DNA of 45,212 nucleotides from Haloactinopolyspora alba (GTDB taxonomy: Bacteria > Actinomycetota > Actinomycetes > Jiangellales > Jiangellaceae). Numbering within the stretch: the stretch's first letter is position 1; every line of letters starts with the position of its first letter. Position numbers and translations under genes: made by a program. Shown here one piece after another: positions 12,070 through 20,412 of the stretch. The stretch covers positions 1 through 45,212 of the forward strand of contig NZ_PYGE01000031.1 of the NCBI RefSeq assembly GCF_003014555.1. The letters are read 5' to 3'. The notes below the pieces were generated by a model. It was not told the DNA's origin and searched no databases. It saw only the letters and a list, made by a program, of their open reading frames with translations.

Positions 12070-12516
12070 TCACGCCTCCTGCTGATCCGCGTCCGCCGTC
12101 GACGCGGGTGTGTCGAGCGGGAGAGGAGTGGCGCGGGCCGGGTCGAGCCCGTCACGCTGGGCGTGCCAGCTGAGCGTGATCTCGCTCAGTGGCCCGGACA
12201 GCGGCTGGATCAGCAGATACTCCTCGGCGTGCCCGGGCGGGAACTGGTCGAAGCCGAGTGAGCCCTCGTGCACGCTGATCTCGCCGACCTCGAGCCGGAC
12301 CGCGTAAGCCGTGCCGGGGCCGTCGTTGTACAGCACGTACCGGTGCCGGCTGGTGTGCTCGAAGCGGAAGTGCGGCTCGTCGGGCGGACGTCGTAACTCC
12401 TCGGCGACCGGCGTCCGCTCCTGCTGCGACTGGCCGCCATACAGACGCACGGCCCACGCGGCCCAGAGCGAGATGAGGAGCGCGACCACCGACACCACCA
12501 GCGCTGCGATCTCCAC
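12070..12516 (-). CDS. Membrane-anchored hypothetical protein
   Basis: 148 residues. A single N-terminal membrane segment (VVSVVALLISLWAAWAV, about residues 7-23) is followed by a soluble domain with HFRFEHTSRHRYVLYNDGPGTAY and LIQPLSGPLSEITLSWHAQ. This looks like a small immunoglobulin-type beta-sandwich as found in actinobacterial signal-anchored proteins of unknown role. GTG start at 12516. No partner gene is obvious. Confidence 0.65.
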   Translation of the reverse strand: MEIAALVVSVVALLISLWAAWAVRLYGGQSQQERTPVAEELRRPPDEPHFRFEHTSRHRYVLYNDGPGTAYAVRLEVGEISVHEGSLGFDQFPPGHAEEYLLIQPLSGPLSEITLSWHAQRDGLDPARATPLPLDTPASTADADQQEA

Positions 12517-12562
12517 GTTTCGAATCTAGCGTCCGGGGCTCGGCGCGGGCCATGGTGGGTCG

Positions 12563-13135
12563 TCAGCGGAAGTCGCCGGCGTGCTGGACGGCCCATTCGG
12601 CGAACGTGGTGGCCGGTCGGCCGGTGACCTCCTCGATGGTCGTGGTGGCCGGCTGCGGGTGCGCGGCCAGTTGGGCCATGCCGTCGACGTACCAGGCGGC
12701 GTACTCGCCCATGATCGGGGTGAGCTCTGCGACGGCGTCGTCGTGGGTGAGCTCGACGTACGGGACGGGGCGCCCCAGCGCGGCGCCGATCAGGGCGACC
12801 CTCTCGGCGCGAGTGAGTGTCTGCGGTCCGGTGAGCTCGTAGGTGCGGCCCGCGTGGCTGGCCTGACGCAGCACGGTGGCCGCGACGGCGGCGATGTCGC
12901 CCATCGCGATGGCGGCGTTGGCCGACGACGGGTAGCCGTCGCGGACCTGCCCGGTGGTGCGGATCTGCTCGGCCCAGAGGGCCGAGTTCTCCATGAACTC
13001 GCCGGCCCACAGGTGCGTCCAGGCCACGCCGGAGGCCTCGACGCCCGTCACGACCTCGTCCCAGCCGCTGCCCGGTTCACCGGACAGGTCGACGATGTGT
13101 CCGACGCCGGCTTCGGCGGCGAGCCGTCTGGGCGA
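12563..13135 (-). pseudogene. NmrA-like NAD(P)-binding protein, 5' truncated
   Basis: The open frame reads from just after a TGA at 13138-13136. It starts at what is normally the middle of an NmrA/SDR-a protein: AAEAGVGHIVDLSGEP, then VEASGVAWTHLWAGEFMENSA and the C-terminal FAEWAVQHAGDF. The N-terminal 80-90 residues, including the Gly-rich dinucleotide-binding motif, are missing. Upstream there is only tRNA-Leu, 14 bp away, so the 5' half was removed or replaced at the tRNA 3' end. A short protein from GTG 13051 could still be made but would lack the cofactor site. Confidence 0.75.
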
Positions 13136-13148
13136 TCACGGGAAGATG

Positions 13149-13233
13149 TGGTGCGGGAGAGGGGACTTGAACCCCTACGTCCGAAGACACGACGGCCTAA
13201 ACGTCGCGCGTCTACCTGTTCCGCCACTCCCGC
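13149..13233 (-). tRNA. tRNA-Leu (anticodon UAG)
   Basis: A class II tRNA. The acceptor GCGGGAG pairs with CTCCCGC. The anticodon stem CGACG/CGTCG encloses TTTAGGC, giving anticodon TAG. There is a long variable arm (TGTCTTCGGACG) and the T-arm GGGGTTCAAGTCCCC. The terminal ACCA is encoded (CCA at 13151-13149). Its 3' end abuts the truncated NmrA-like gene. Confidence 0.95.
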
Positions 13234-13323
13234 GCGGGAGACATCGTATAGCGAACTCCTACGCTACGCTCTGCGGCTCGTCGTGCAGCCGAGGCAGCGT
13301 GGCCCGGGTCGGCCCGCGGCGGC

Positions 13324-15210
13324 TCAGCCCTCGGTGTAGGACATGGACGTGGGGCGCATCCGGCCGCCGACGACGGTGGCCCGTCCGTCCGAGTCGACCG
13401 ACAGGATGAAGCTCACGCTCTGGGTGATCGACGAGCCGACGATCTCGGCGCCGCCGGGTATGGTGCCGAGCCCGTCGCCGTCGATGGTCACCCGATAGCC
13501 GGTGTTGGCGTTCATGGTCTGGGTGCATTCGATCGATGCCAGCGTCATGACGCCGAACTCGGTGGTCAGCCAGCGCACGTGGTCGGTGTTCCGGACCGTG
13601 CAGCTGCGGTCGAAGGTGCCGAAGCCGGCCGGCGCGTCGTCGAGCTGGAGCCCGTGCTCGGGGAGGCGGCTCACGCCGCCGGCGTTGGCCAGGTCGACGC
13701 CCTCCGGCTCGGTGCCGGTCTCGGCGAACGCCGCCAGTTCGTCGAGTACGGCCATGCCCTGCTCGGCGGCTTCGTCGTCCGCGACCACAGCGGCGCCGTC
13801 GGCGATGCTGGGAGCCGGCACGTCGACGTCCGACTCCGGGTGCACGGCGAGGCGGGCGCGCCACGGTGTCGCCGCGTCCGCGCGGGTGAGGTAGTACCAG
13901 GACGTGCCGTCGCCGTCGTCGGACTCGGTGGTGACGAACGACCAGAGCGGGTACTCGGTGAGCCTGGGGGCGGCCACGGACGACGGGGTGACGGTGAACG
14001 GCTCCCAGGGCTCTTCGCCCTGCGTCTCCTGCTCCTCGTAGCTGAACCGCGAGGTCTCGAGCAGCGTGCCGGTCTCGATGGTCGCGAGCAGCTCACGGTC
14101 GCGTTCGGCGTTGGCGGTGTTGTTGGCCTCGGTGTAGTGGGCGAAGAACTCGTCCGCGCCGTCACCGGTGATGGCCTGGACGGACATGACGCGGTCGCCG
14201 TTGTCGATCTGCTCGGGTACCTGAGCGCAGCCGGTGACCAGCACGCCGGTGCCCAGCAGCCCCGCCAGCACCGAGACCCGGGCGGTCGGTTTCGGCGGCT
14301 CCGGTGGCGGCGGCGCTGGCGGTCCCGGGCGCGGGCCGTGCAGCGGGATGACGTCGCCGTCCGCCTCCGCCCCGGGCCGCTCGTCGTCCGGTGTGGCGTC
14401 GCCGGAGGGCTCGGGAGCCGGTGCCGGTGCCTCGTCGCCGTCCTGGCCGGGTGGCACGACGGTGAGGCTTCCGCCGGTGGCGGTCGCGCGTGTCGTCGCG
14501 GGCTCGGCTGCCTCGTCACCGGTCTCGGCGGCGGTCGTGTCTTGGCCGGTGTCGCCAGCGGTCTCGTCCGTCGTGTCGTCCGTCGTGTCGGTGGTGTCCC
14601 GCCGCCGACGGCGCCGGCGCGCCGAGACGAGCAGCACGACCCCGCCGGCAATCAGCACCAGGCCGAGCACGCCCACGAGGACCGCGGTGACGAACAGGCC
14701 GCCGATCTCGGCGCCCACGGCCACGTCGACCGCCAGCGGCCCGCCCGGCGTCGGCTGCGTGACCACCAGCCGCAGCGGCCGTTCGGTGAGCTCGAAGCTG
14801 ATGGACTGTTCGCCGCTGCCGGATGCGCTCTGCTGCCACCAGCCGAGCCCTTCCGGTGCGGCGCCGGGTGCCGAGGCCTCGCCGTCCACCGACGTCCGGG
14901 TGATCTCGCCGCGGAGACCGACCTCGGTGACGGACTCCTGCGCCACACTGTCGAGGTAGGAGTCGACATGCACCGGATGCGCGACACCGACGAACGTCTC
15001 GGCGTCGTCGGCGCCGGCGCTGACGTGCAGGGTCGGCCCGGTGACCTCGAACACGGAATGGGTCGTGGACAGCACCGAGGCGTCGGAGTCGATGGTCTCG
15101 TCGACGACCGGGACGGTGTCGTCGGGGCCGGTATAGACGGCGGCGCCCGCGCCCGCCAACAGCACCGGCAGGCCGAGCACGATCAGGACGACTCCGAAAA
15201 CCGTGCGCAT
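13324..15210 (-). CDS. Large membrane protein with an internal lipobox-like segment
   Basis: 628 residues in two halves. Residues 1-196 have an N-terminal membrane helix, an extracytoplasmic beta-rich domain and a second helix (about 170-196) closed by a run of Arg. A Thr/Asp- then Pro-rich linker (about 205-310) follows. Residues 312-328 read VSVLAGLLGTGVLVTGC, exactly like a lipoprotein signal with lipobox, leading into a 300-residue extracytoplasmic domain. Topology is consistent: in, out, in, out. It may be a fusion of a membrane protein and a lipoprotein. ATG 15210 follows GAGGAA. Function unknown. Confidence 0.8.
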   Translation of the reverse strand: MRTVFGVVLIVLGLPVLLAGAGAAVYTGPDDTVPVVDETIDSDASVLSTTHSVFEVTGPTLHVSAGADDAETFVGVAHPVHVDSYLDSVAQESVTEVGLRGEITRTSVDGEASAPGAAPEGLGWWQQSASGSGEQSISFELTERPLRLVVTQPTPGGPLAVDVAVGAEIGGLFVTAVLVGVLGLVLIAGGVVLLVSARRRRRRRDTTDTTDDTTDETAGDTGQDTTAAETGDEAAEPATTRATATGGSLTVVPPGQDGDEAPAPAPEPSGDATPDDERPGAEADGDVIPLHGPRPGPPAPPPPEPPKPTARVSVLAGLLGTGVLVTGCAQVPEQIDNGDRVMSVQAITGDGADEFFAHYTEANNTANAERDRELLATIETGTLLETSRFSYEEQETQGEEPWEPFTVTPSSVAAPRLTEYPLWSFVTTESDDGDGTSWYYLTRADAATPWRARLAVHPESDVDVPAPSIADGAAVVADDEAAEQGMAVLDELAAFAETGTEPEGVDLANAGGVSRLPEHGLQLDDAPAGFGTFDRSCTVRNTDHVRWLTTEFGVMTLASIECTQTMNANTGYRVTIDGDGLGTIPGGAEIVGSSITQSVSFILSVDSDGRATVVGGRMRPTSMSYTEG

Positions 15211-15308
15211 GGGTTCCTCGACGTTCGACTGCGTGCGCGGACATGGCGGTCACTGCGCGGACGCGCGACACGCTACCTGTGAGCCGGCCGCGTGCGCGGA
15301 GCGGTGTG

Positions 15309-15794
15309 TCAATCGCCCGCGGCGTCCACGCGGAGATCGCGGCGGAGTTTGGCGACGTGCCCGGTGGCGCGCACGTTGTACATCGCCTTCTCCAGCCGGC
15401 CTTCGGGATCGACGACGAACGTGGAGCGGATGACGCCTGTGACGGTCTTGCCGTAGAGCTTCTTCTCGCCGTACGCGCCGTAGGTCTTCATGACGTCCAG
15501 ACTCTCGTCCGACAGCAGCGGGAACGTCAGCCCGTCGCGTTCGCGGAACTGCGCGAGCTTGTCCGGCGTGTCCGGCGAGACGCCCACCACCGCGAGCCCT
15601 GCCGCCTGGAGCGCGGCGAGGCTGTCGCGGAAGTCGCAGGCCTGAGTGGTGCAGCCGGGCGTCATGGCCGCCGGGTAGAAGTACACGACGACACGGTGGC
15701 CTCGGTAGGACGACAGCGACACCGGCGCGCCGTCGGCATCGGGCAGGGTGAACTCGGGGGCGGGATCGCCCGGGCTGAGTCGCGAATCGGTCAC
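15309..15794 (-). CDS. bcp: Thioredoxin-dependent peroxiredoxin (Bcp/PrxQ type)
   Basis: 161 residues. The peroxidatic Cys48 sits in the PxxxTxxC motif (PAAMTPGC) and a resolving Cys53 follows four residues later (C-TTQA-C), the alpha2-type arrangement of Bcp. It reduces hydroperoxides in the cytosol with thioredoxin as electron donor. The start is GTG 15794 (TDSRLSPGDPAPEF); the frame stays open upstream to 16607, but that part is antisense to the DUF3618 and GroES-like genes and is not coding. Confidence 0.93.
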   Translation of the reverse strand: MTDSRLSPGDPAPEFTLPDADGAPVSLSSYRGHRVVVYFYPAAMTPGCTTQACDFRDSLAALQAAGLAVVGVSPDTPDKLAQFRERDGLTFPLLSDESLDVMKTYGAYGEKKLYGKTVTGVIRSTFVVDPEGRLEKAMYNVRATGHVAKLRRDLRVDAAGD

Positions 15795-15894
15795 GCGGAC
15801 ACCGTAGCGACCCGATCCGACATGTTCTCGACATCGTCCCCTGACCGTGGCCGATCTCGGTACGGTAGGGGCATAGTCCGACCAGGAGGTGCCG

Positions 15895-16215
15895 GTGAAC
15901 TCCACCGATCCCGCACTGCCGGCGTCCCGGCAGGCGGTCCCCGTGTCGCAAGAGGTACAGGCCGAGATCGACCGCAAGGGACGGTCGGCGGCCCAGATCG
16001 AACGCGACATCGCCCAGCGCACCGAACGGTTGTCCGCGACGGTCGACGAGCTCGTCGACCGAGTCGCTCCGGCACGGCTGGCCAAGGACGGCGCCGCCGA
16101 GGTGAAGTCGCGGGTGCTGACGCCGGCGGGCCGCCCGCGCCCGGAGATCATCGGGGCGCTCGTGGGCGCCGCCGTCGCCGCCGGTCTGGTGCTGTGGAGG
16201 TCGCGGCGCGGCTGA
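15895..16215 (+). CDS. DUF3618 domain membrane protein
   Basis: 106 residues. The DUF3618 signature is visible (SAAQIERDIAQRTERLSATVDELVDRVAPARL), followed by a C-terminal membrane helix IIGALVGAAVAAGLVLW and an Arg-rich end. The family is common in actinobacteria and often neighbours phage-shock or membrane-stress genes; its role is not known. GTG 15895 is chosen because a perfect AGGAGG lies 5 nt upstream. Confidence 0.88.
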   Translation: MNSTDPALPASRQAVPVSQEVQAEIDRKGRSAAQIERDIAQRTERLSATVDELVDRVAPARLAKDGAAEVKSRVLTPAGRPRPEIIGALVGAAVAAGLVLWRSRRG

Positions 16216-16242
16216 CGTGGACACGACACGTACGGTGTTGGG

Positions 16243-16575
16243 GTGACCGACGACAACCCCGAGAAGCTGCCTATCAGGATGCTGCACGACCGCGTCCTCG
16301 TCTCGCTCGACGACGACGAGGGTGAGCGGCGCTCGTCATCCGGCATCGTCATCCCGGCCACCGCCACCATGGGCCGGCGCCTCGCCTGGGCCCGGGTCGT
16401 GGCCCTCGGCGCGAACGTGCGGACCGTCGAGATCGACGATCGCGTGCTGTTCGACCCCGAGGACAAGTCCGAGGTCGAGCTGCGCGGCGACACGTACGTC
16501 CTGATGCGCGAGCGTGACCTGCACGCCGTGGCCTCGGAACGGCTCTCGGACGGGCAGACCGGCCTGTACCTGTAG
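16243..16575 (+). CDS. GroES-like co-chaperonin
   Basis: 110 residues of the Cpn10 fold. The core is LPIRMLHDRVLVSLDDDEGERRSSSGIVIPATA, with the mobile-loop region around GERRSSSGI, and it ends YVLMRERDLHAV. Relative to canonical GroES it lacks the usual GKVVAVG-G pattern, having ARVVALGANVRTVEIDD, and carries a C-terminal extension. It has no GroEL beside it, so it may be an accessory paralogue rather than the main co-chaperonin. Start GTG 16243. Confidence 0.82.
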   Translation: MTDDNPEKLPIRMLHDRVLVSLDDDEGERRSSSGIVIPATATMGRRLAWARVVALGANVRTVEIDDRVLFDPEDKSEVELRGDTYVLMRERDLHAVASERLSDGQTGLYL

Positions 16576-16614
16576 CCCGCGCGGGCACTCGCCCGGCTGC
16601 GTACCATCGTTGAG

Positions 16615-17793
16615 GTGCCAGGCGAGCCGAATGATCAACCGTCGGGGCGACGTACCGAGGAAGCGCTCGAGACGATCGCCCGGCGCTCGCGCGAGAGCAT
16701 GCGCACCCGGCTGCGGCGGGTGCGTCACACGGCGTTGGCGATCGTCCAGTCCGCGTTGGGCGCGGCGCTGGCGTGGGGCATCGCCACCGGGCCGCTGATC
16801 GGGCACGACCGGCCGTTCTTCGCGCCGATCGCGGCGCTGATCGCGCTGGGTGGCGGGCTCGGGCAGCGGCTGCCGCGGGTGCTGGAGCTCGTCGGCGGGG
16901 TCGCGCTGGGTGTGCTGATCGGCGATCTGCTGATCGTGTGGATCGGCACCGGAGTGGTGCAGATCGCGGTGATCGTCGCGCTCGCCATGACGGTCGCGGT
17001 CCTCGTCGGCGGGGGCGCCGTCATCGTTACGCAGGCAGGCGCGTCGGCGGTGCTCGTCGTGACCCTGATCCCGCCCACGGACGGCGAGGCGATCAACCTC
17101 GACAGATTCGTGGACACGCTCGTGGGCGGAGGCGTGGCCCTGGCCATGAGCATTCTGGTGCTGCCGCTCAACCCGGTGTCCGCCGCGCGGCGACAGATCG
17201 ATCCGCTGCTGGTCACGCTGGCGCAGCTGCTGGAGGAGTCCGCGCGGGTGCTGGCCGAACGCGACCGTGCTGCGGCGTCGCAGAACCTCGTGCAGGCCCG
17301 CGCCACCCAGGGTGACGTCGACGCCATGCACGCCGCGCTGGAGGGCGCCAACGAGGTGGCGAAGATCGCGCCGGTGCGGTGGCGCAAGAAGGGACACCTG
17401 CGCGACTACCTGGACGCCGCGGTGCCGCTGGACCACATGAGCCGCAACGTGCGGGTGCTGTGCCGCCACGTCATCGGGCTGCTGCGGCGCGGCGAGCCGG
17501 TGCCGCAGGTGCTGCCGCAGTCGCTGCGCGCGCTCGGCGGCGCGTTGCGGCTGCTCCGGCTCGACCTGGAGCGCGGGGACGAGCCGGGGGAGAGCCGCAC
17601 GTCCGCCGTCGCCGCGGCCCGGATGGCGACGGAGGCGCTGGAGCACACCGGAGGGTTCTCCGGGCAGGTCGTGGTCGCGCAGGTCCGGTCACTGGCCGTG
17701 GACGTGCTGCACGCGACCGGGCTCGGCCGCGACGAGGCACAGGAGCTGCTGCCCGCGGTGCCGGAGGGCCCGGTCAGCTACGGCAACGAGTAG
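16615..17793 (+). CDS. FUSC family membrane protein (aromatic acid exporter-like)
   Basis: 392 residues. An N-terminal bundle of about five to six hydrophobic segments starts HTALAIVQSALGAALAWGIATG, continues PFFAPIAALIALGGGLGQR and ends ALAMSILVLPLNP. A long cytosolic helical domain follows. This is the FUSC half-repeat architecture of aromatic-acid and fusaric-acid efflux proteins; substrate unknown. GTG 16615 is used, with GAGG overlapping it. Its 3' end overlaps the convergent polymerase gene by 16 bp. Confidence 0.85.
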   Translation: MPGEPNDQPSGRRTEEALETIARRSRESMRTRLRRVRHTALAIVQSALGAALAWGIATGPLIGHDRPFFAPIAALIALGGGLGQRLPRVLELVGGVALGVLIGDLLIVWIGTGVVQIAVIVALAMTVAVLVGGGAVIVTQAGASAVLVVTLIPPTDGEAINLDRFVDTLVGGGVALAMSILVLPLNPVSAARRQIDPLLVTLAQLLEESARVLAERDRAAASQNLVQARATQGDVDAMHAALEGANEVAKIAPVRWRKKGHLRDYLDAAVPLDHMSRNVRVLCRHVIGLLRRGEPVPQVLPQSLRALGGALRLLRLDLERGDEPGESRTSAVAAARMATEALEHTGGFSGQVVVAQVRSLAVDVLHATGLGRDEAQELLPAVPEGPVSYGNE

Positions 17794-18704
17794 CCGCGGT
17801 CGAACAGCGGCGCCAGCAGGTCGCCGTCGTCGTCCACGCGCTCCAGCGCCGCGTCGGTGCCGAACTGCAGCGGTAACGGCCGGCGCGCACCGGAACGGGC
17901 AGCCTGCTCGACCTCGTCCCAGCCGACCGGCATGGACACCGACGGCGTTTCACGCCCGCGCAGCGAGTACGGCGCGACGGTCGTCTTCGCGGAGTTGTTC
18001 TGGCTCCAGTCGATGAAGACCTTGCCGCGGCGCTCGCGGCGCTCCATCCGGGACAGGATCAGCTTCGGATGGTCACCTTCGAGGCGCTCGGCCAGCCGGT
18101 GCGCGTAGTCGCTGACGGTGTCGCTGTCGGCGGAACCGTCCAGCGGGAGGTACATCTGCATCCCCTTCGAGCCGCTGGTCTTCGGATACGCGGGCAGCCC
18201 GTCCCGGTCCAGAGCTTCGGCCAGCAGCAACGCCACCTGGCAGCATTCGACGACGGTGGCGGGCTCGCCGGGGTCGAGGTCCACGACCAGCCGGTCGGGT
18301 GCCGTCGCCGCGCCGTCGTCGACCCTCCACTGCGGTACGTGGAACTCCAGCACGGCGAGGTTGGCCAGCCACACCAGCGTCGGCAGGTCGTCGGCCAGCA
18401 CGTAGGTGACGGTGTCGCGGTTCATCGTGCTGCCCGGTGACGGCAGGTCGACGGTGCGGACCCAGGACGGTGTGCCGCGGGGAGCGTTCTTCTCGAAGAA
18501 GCTGTCCTCGTCGACGCCGTCGGGCCAGCGCTTGCGGGTGATCGGGCGTCCGGCCAGGTGCGGCAGCAACACCGGGGCGATCCGCGTGTAGTACTCGATG
18601 ACCTCGCTCTTGACGGTGCCCGTCCGGGGGTACAGAACCTTGTCGAGGTTGCTCAGCGCGAGTCTGCGGCCGTCGACGTCGACGGAGACCTTGGACGATG
18701 CCAT
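17778..18704 (-). CDS. Stand-alone LigD-type polymerase domain protein (NHEJ polymerase-like)
   Basis: 308 residues, matching the polymerase module of bacterial LigD without ligase or phosphoesterase modules. Visible motifs are LVVDLDPG (catalytic Asp pair), KTSGSKGMQMYLPL (nucleotide-binding loop) and KVFIDWSQNN with LRGRETPSVSMPVGW at the end. Such archaeo-eukaryotic primase-polymerases fill gaps and add ribonucleotides in end joining or excision repair. Start ATG 18704 (ASSKVSVDVDGR); the open frame further upstream is compositionally non-coding. No Ku or ligase gene is nearby. Confidence 0.9.
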   Translation of the reverse strand: MASSKVSVDVDGRRLALSNLDKVLYPRTGTVKSEVIEYYTRIAPVLLPHLAGRPITRKRWPDGVDEDSFFEKNAPRGTPSWVRTVDLPSPGSTMNRDTVTYVLADDLPTLVWLANLAVLEFHVPQWRVDDGAATAPDRLVVDLDPGEPATVVECCQVALLLAEALDRDGLPAYPKTSGSKGMQMYLPLDGSADSDTVSDYAHRLAERLEGDHPKLILSRMERRERRGKVFIDWSQNNSAKTTVAPYSLRGRETPSVSMPVGWDEVEQAARSGARRPLPLQFGTDAALERVDDDGDLLAPLFDRGYSLP

Positions 18705-18763
18705 GCCTGAAGTGTCTCCCGGGCGTGTGGCGCGCTCCACCCCGTGGTGCGGTCGGGTGCCCC

Positions 18764-19750
18764 TCAGGACAGGTCCGCGTGGTCGGCGACCGCGGAACCG
18801 GTGGGCGACGGGGACGGCTCGGACGGTGTGGGATCCGGTGTGCGCGTCTGCGTGGGATCGGGGGTGGGATCCGGAGTGGGGGCCGGGGTGCCGGTGGGCG
18901 CCGTCGTCTGGCTGGAGCCCTGCCCGAGCAGGCACAGCCCGAGTTCGATCGGCGACAGGTCGAGCTCGAGGCACAGGCCGTCGGACTCCGTCCCGTCCGG
19001 TGACGGTGTGGGCGTCGGCGTCGCGGTCTGCGTGGGCGACACCGGTTCGGTCAGGACGGGGGTGTCCGGGTCGTCCGGCGACGATGTCGGTGAGGACGGG
19101 CCCACCGGCGCCGTGCCCGTGGTGTCGTCGTCCGGCGTTGTGCCCGCGGTGGGAGAAGCGGTCGAGGCGATGCCGGGAGTGCCTGTCGGGGCGCCGGTGA
19201 CTCCGGTGCCGCCGGGGTCCGTCTCGGTGCCGCTGCCGGATCCGGTGCCGTCCGTGCCGGTGCCGCCGCCGTGACCTCCGGTGGAGGTGTCTCCGCCGGG
19301 CTCACCGTCAGTGACGCCGCCCGGCGACGCCTCGTCCCCGTCGTCGGACGGTTCGCCCGCGTCGGGGTCAGCCGTGTCCGGCGGGTCGTCGCCGGGTGAG
19401 TGGCCGTCCCGGTTCGCTTCACCGGCGTTGCGCTCGGCCTCCGTGGCCGTGCCTGGCGCTGTGTCCCGCGCCGACCCGCCGGAGGTGGCCAGGACCTGGG
19501 CGGGCACCTCGCTGATGCCGATGGCCTGGTCCAGGCTCGGGACGAGCACGTTGCCGAGGGTGATGCCGAGTGTCGCAGCGAGCGCGCAGACGGCGACGGC
19601 CGGGTACCGGCGGACCTTGGACGTCACCCAGCCGGGCAGCAGGCGGCGGGAACGGAGAAGCCGAGGACCTGGCGTGGGCCTGTCGCCGCGCCATCGCCCT
19701 TCGGACTTCTCTTGCCTGGCCTTGCTGATTCGACCGAGATCCCTTCTCAC
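18764..19750 (-). CDS. Membrane-anchored Pro/Thr/Asp-rich protein
   Basis: 328 residues. A basic N-terminus (RLLRSRRLLPGW) leads into one membrane helix (AVAVCALAATLGITLGNVLV, about 51-70). The rest is a low-complexity extracytoplasmic stalk of Gly, Thr, Asp and Pro. A short ordered island with two Cys (GLCLELDLSPIELGLCLLGQ) interrupts the stalk, followed by PTPDPTPDPT-type repeats. It is probably a cell-wall-spanning anchor. GTG 19750 start with a weak ribosome site; a GTG near 19627 is an alternative. Confidence 0.65.
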   Translation of the reverse strand: MRRDLGRISKARQEKSEGRWRGDRPTPGPRLLRSRRLLPGWVTSKVRRYPAVAVCALAATLGITLGNVLVPSLDQAIGISEVPAQVLATSGGSARDTAPGTATEAERNAGEANRDGHSPGDDPPDTADPDAGEPSDDGDEASPGGVTDGEPGGDTSTGGHGGGTGTDGTGSGSGTETDPGGTGVTGAPTGTPGIASTASPTAGTTPDDDTTGTAPVGPSSPTSSPDDPDTPVLTEPVSPTQTATPTPTPSPDGTESDGLCLELDLSPIELGLCLLGQGSSQTTAPTGTPAPTPDPTPDPTQTRTPDPTPSEPSPSPTGSAVADHADLS

Positions 19751-19942
19751 TCTCGGGGGAGATCTGTCGAATTTCGTACGAAGCCGCTACAGATCCGGCC
19801 CCCCGGTTGCGCAACCATACTCAGGTCGCTCGAACCCACAAAAGCACTTTGCCTGAATTCGCAGGTCAGGGCGTGTGTTCTGCGTCGATCAGGGGAGCGC
19901 CGGCAGCACACGCTTCACCGCGCGGTCGGGTGCCTGGACGTG

Positions 19943-20032
19943 CACCTGAGCGCCGGACATACAACTGAGCGTCGAACAGCGGCGTTGTCGGGGCTGTGTC
20001 CGTCGCTCAGTTGTATGTCGAGCGCTCAGGTG
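19943..20032. repeat. Nested inverted repeat (two-stem palindrome)
   Basis: The left arm is CACCTGAGCG (19943-19952), 3 nt, then GACATACAACTGAGCG (19956-19971). The right arm mirrors it: CGCTCAGTTGTATGTC (20004-20019), 3 nt, CGCTCAGGTG (20023-20032). The 16-bp and 10-bp stems are perfect around a 32-nt loop, and each arm contains a tandem copy of C(A/C)-CTGAGCG. It lies in the 455-bp gap 19751-20205, which has no supported gene. It resembles a repetitive extragenic palindrome. Confidence 0.75.
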
Positions 20033-20155
20033 TATGCCGCTGTGGCGCGGCGAGTAAGTCCTGACGGCTTGCATGCTCGTGTGCCCCGCCTTCGCCGTCG
20101 CTGTCGAACGGGCGCCGCGGGGCACGTGTCGAGTGGGGTGCGACCCCGAAACCAG

Positions 20156-20188
20156 CCAGCGGCGGAGCCCTTCGGACTCCGCCGCTGG
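20156..20188 (-). terminator. tRNA-Lys terminator hairpin
   Basis: A perfect 12-bp stem CCAGCGGCGGAG / CTCCGCCGCTGG with a 9-nt loop, starting 18 bp downstream of the tRNA-Lys 3' end on the minus strand. Confidence 0.75.
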
Positions 20189-20205
20189 TCATAAGCGTGG
20201 ATGCG

Positions 20206-20278
<73 letters not shown>

Positions 20279-20412
20279 AACGGCTGGAAAGCCTACCATC
20301 AGGCAGCCGCGCTCATGAAATCGCGAATCGTCTCTGCCGGAGTGGGTTCGGTGACCCGATCGTGCGGGCCGTGAACCGGCCGGACGAGCCTTGCGTCTCC
20401 AGGGATGTGACG

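Noticed and set aside
15795-16607. N-terminal extension of the peroxiredoxin frame
   Set aside because: It is antisense to the DUF3618 and GroES-like genes; peroxiredoxin begins normally at GTG 15794.
18705-18974. N-terminal extension of the polymerase-domain gene
   Set aside because: Low-complexity His/Asp-rich translation antisense to the neighbouring repeat-rich gene; the family start is ATG 18704.
19281-20194. Plus-strand ORFs across the Pro/Thr-rich gene and the inverted repeat
   Set aside because: They depend on repeat-derived sequence, lack a ribosome site and read through the palindrome in both directions with the same words.
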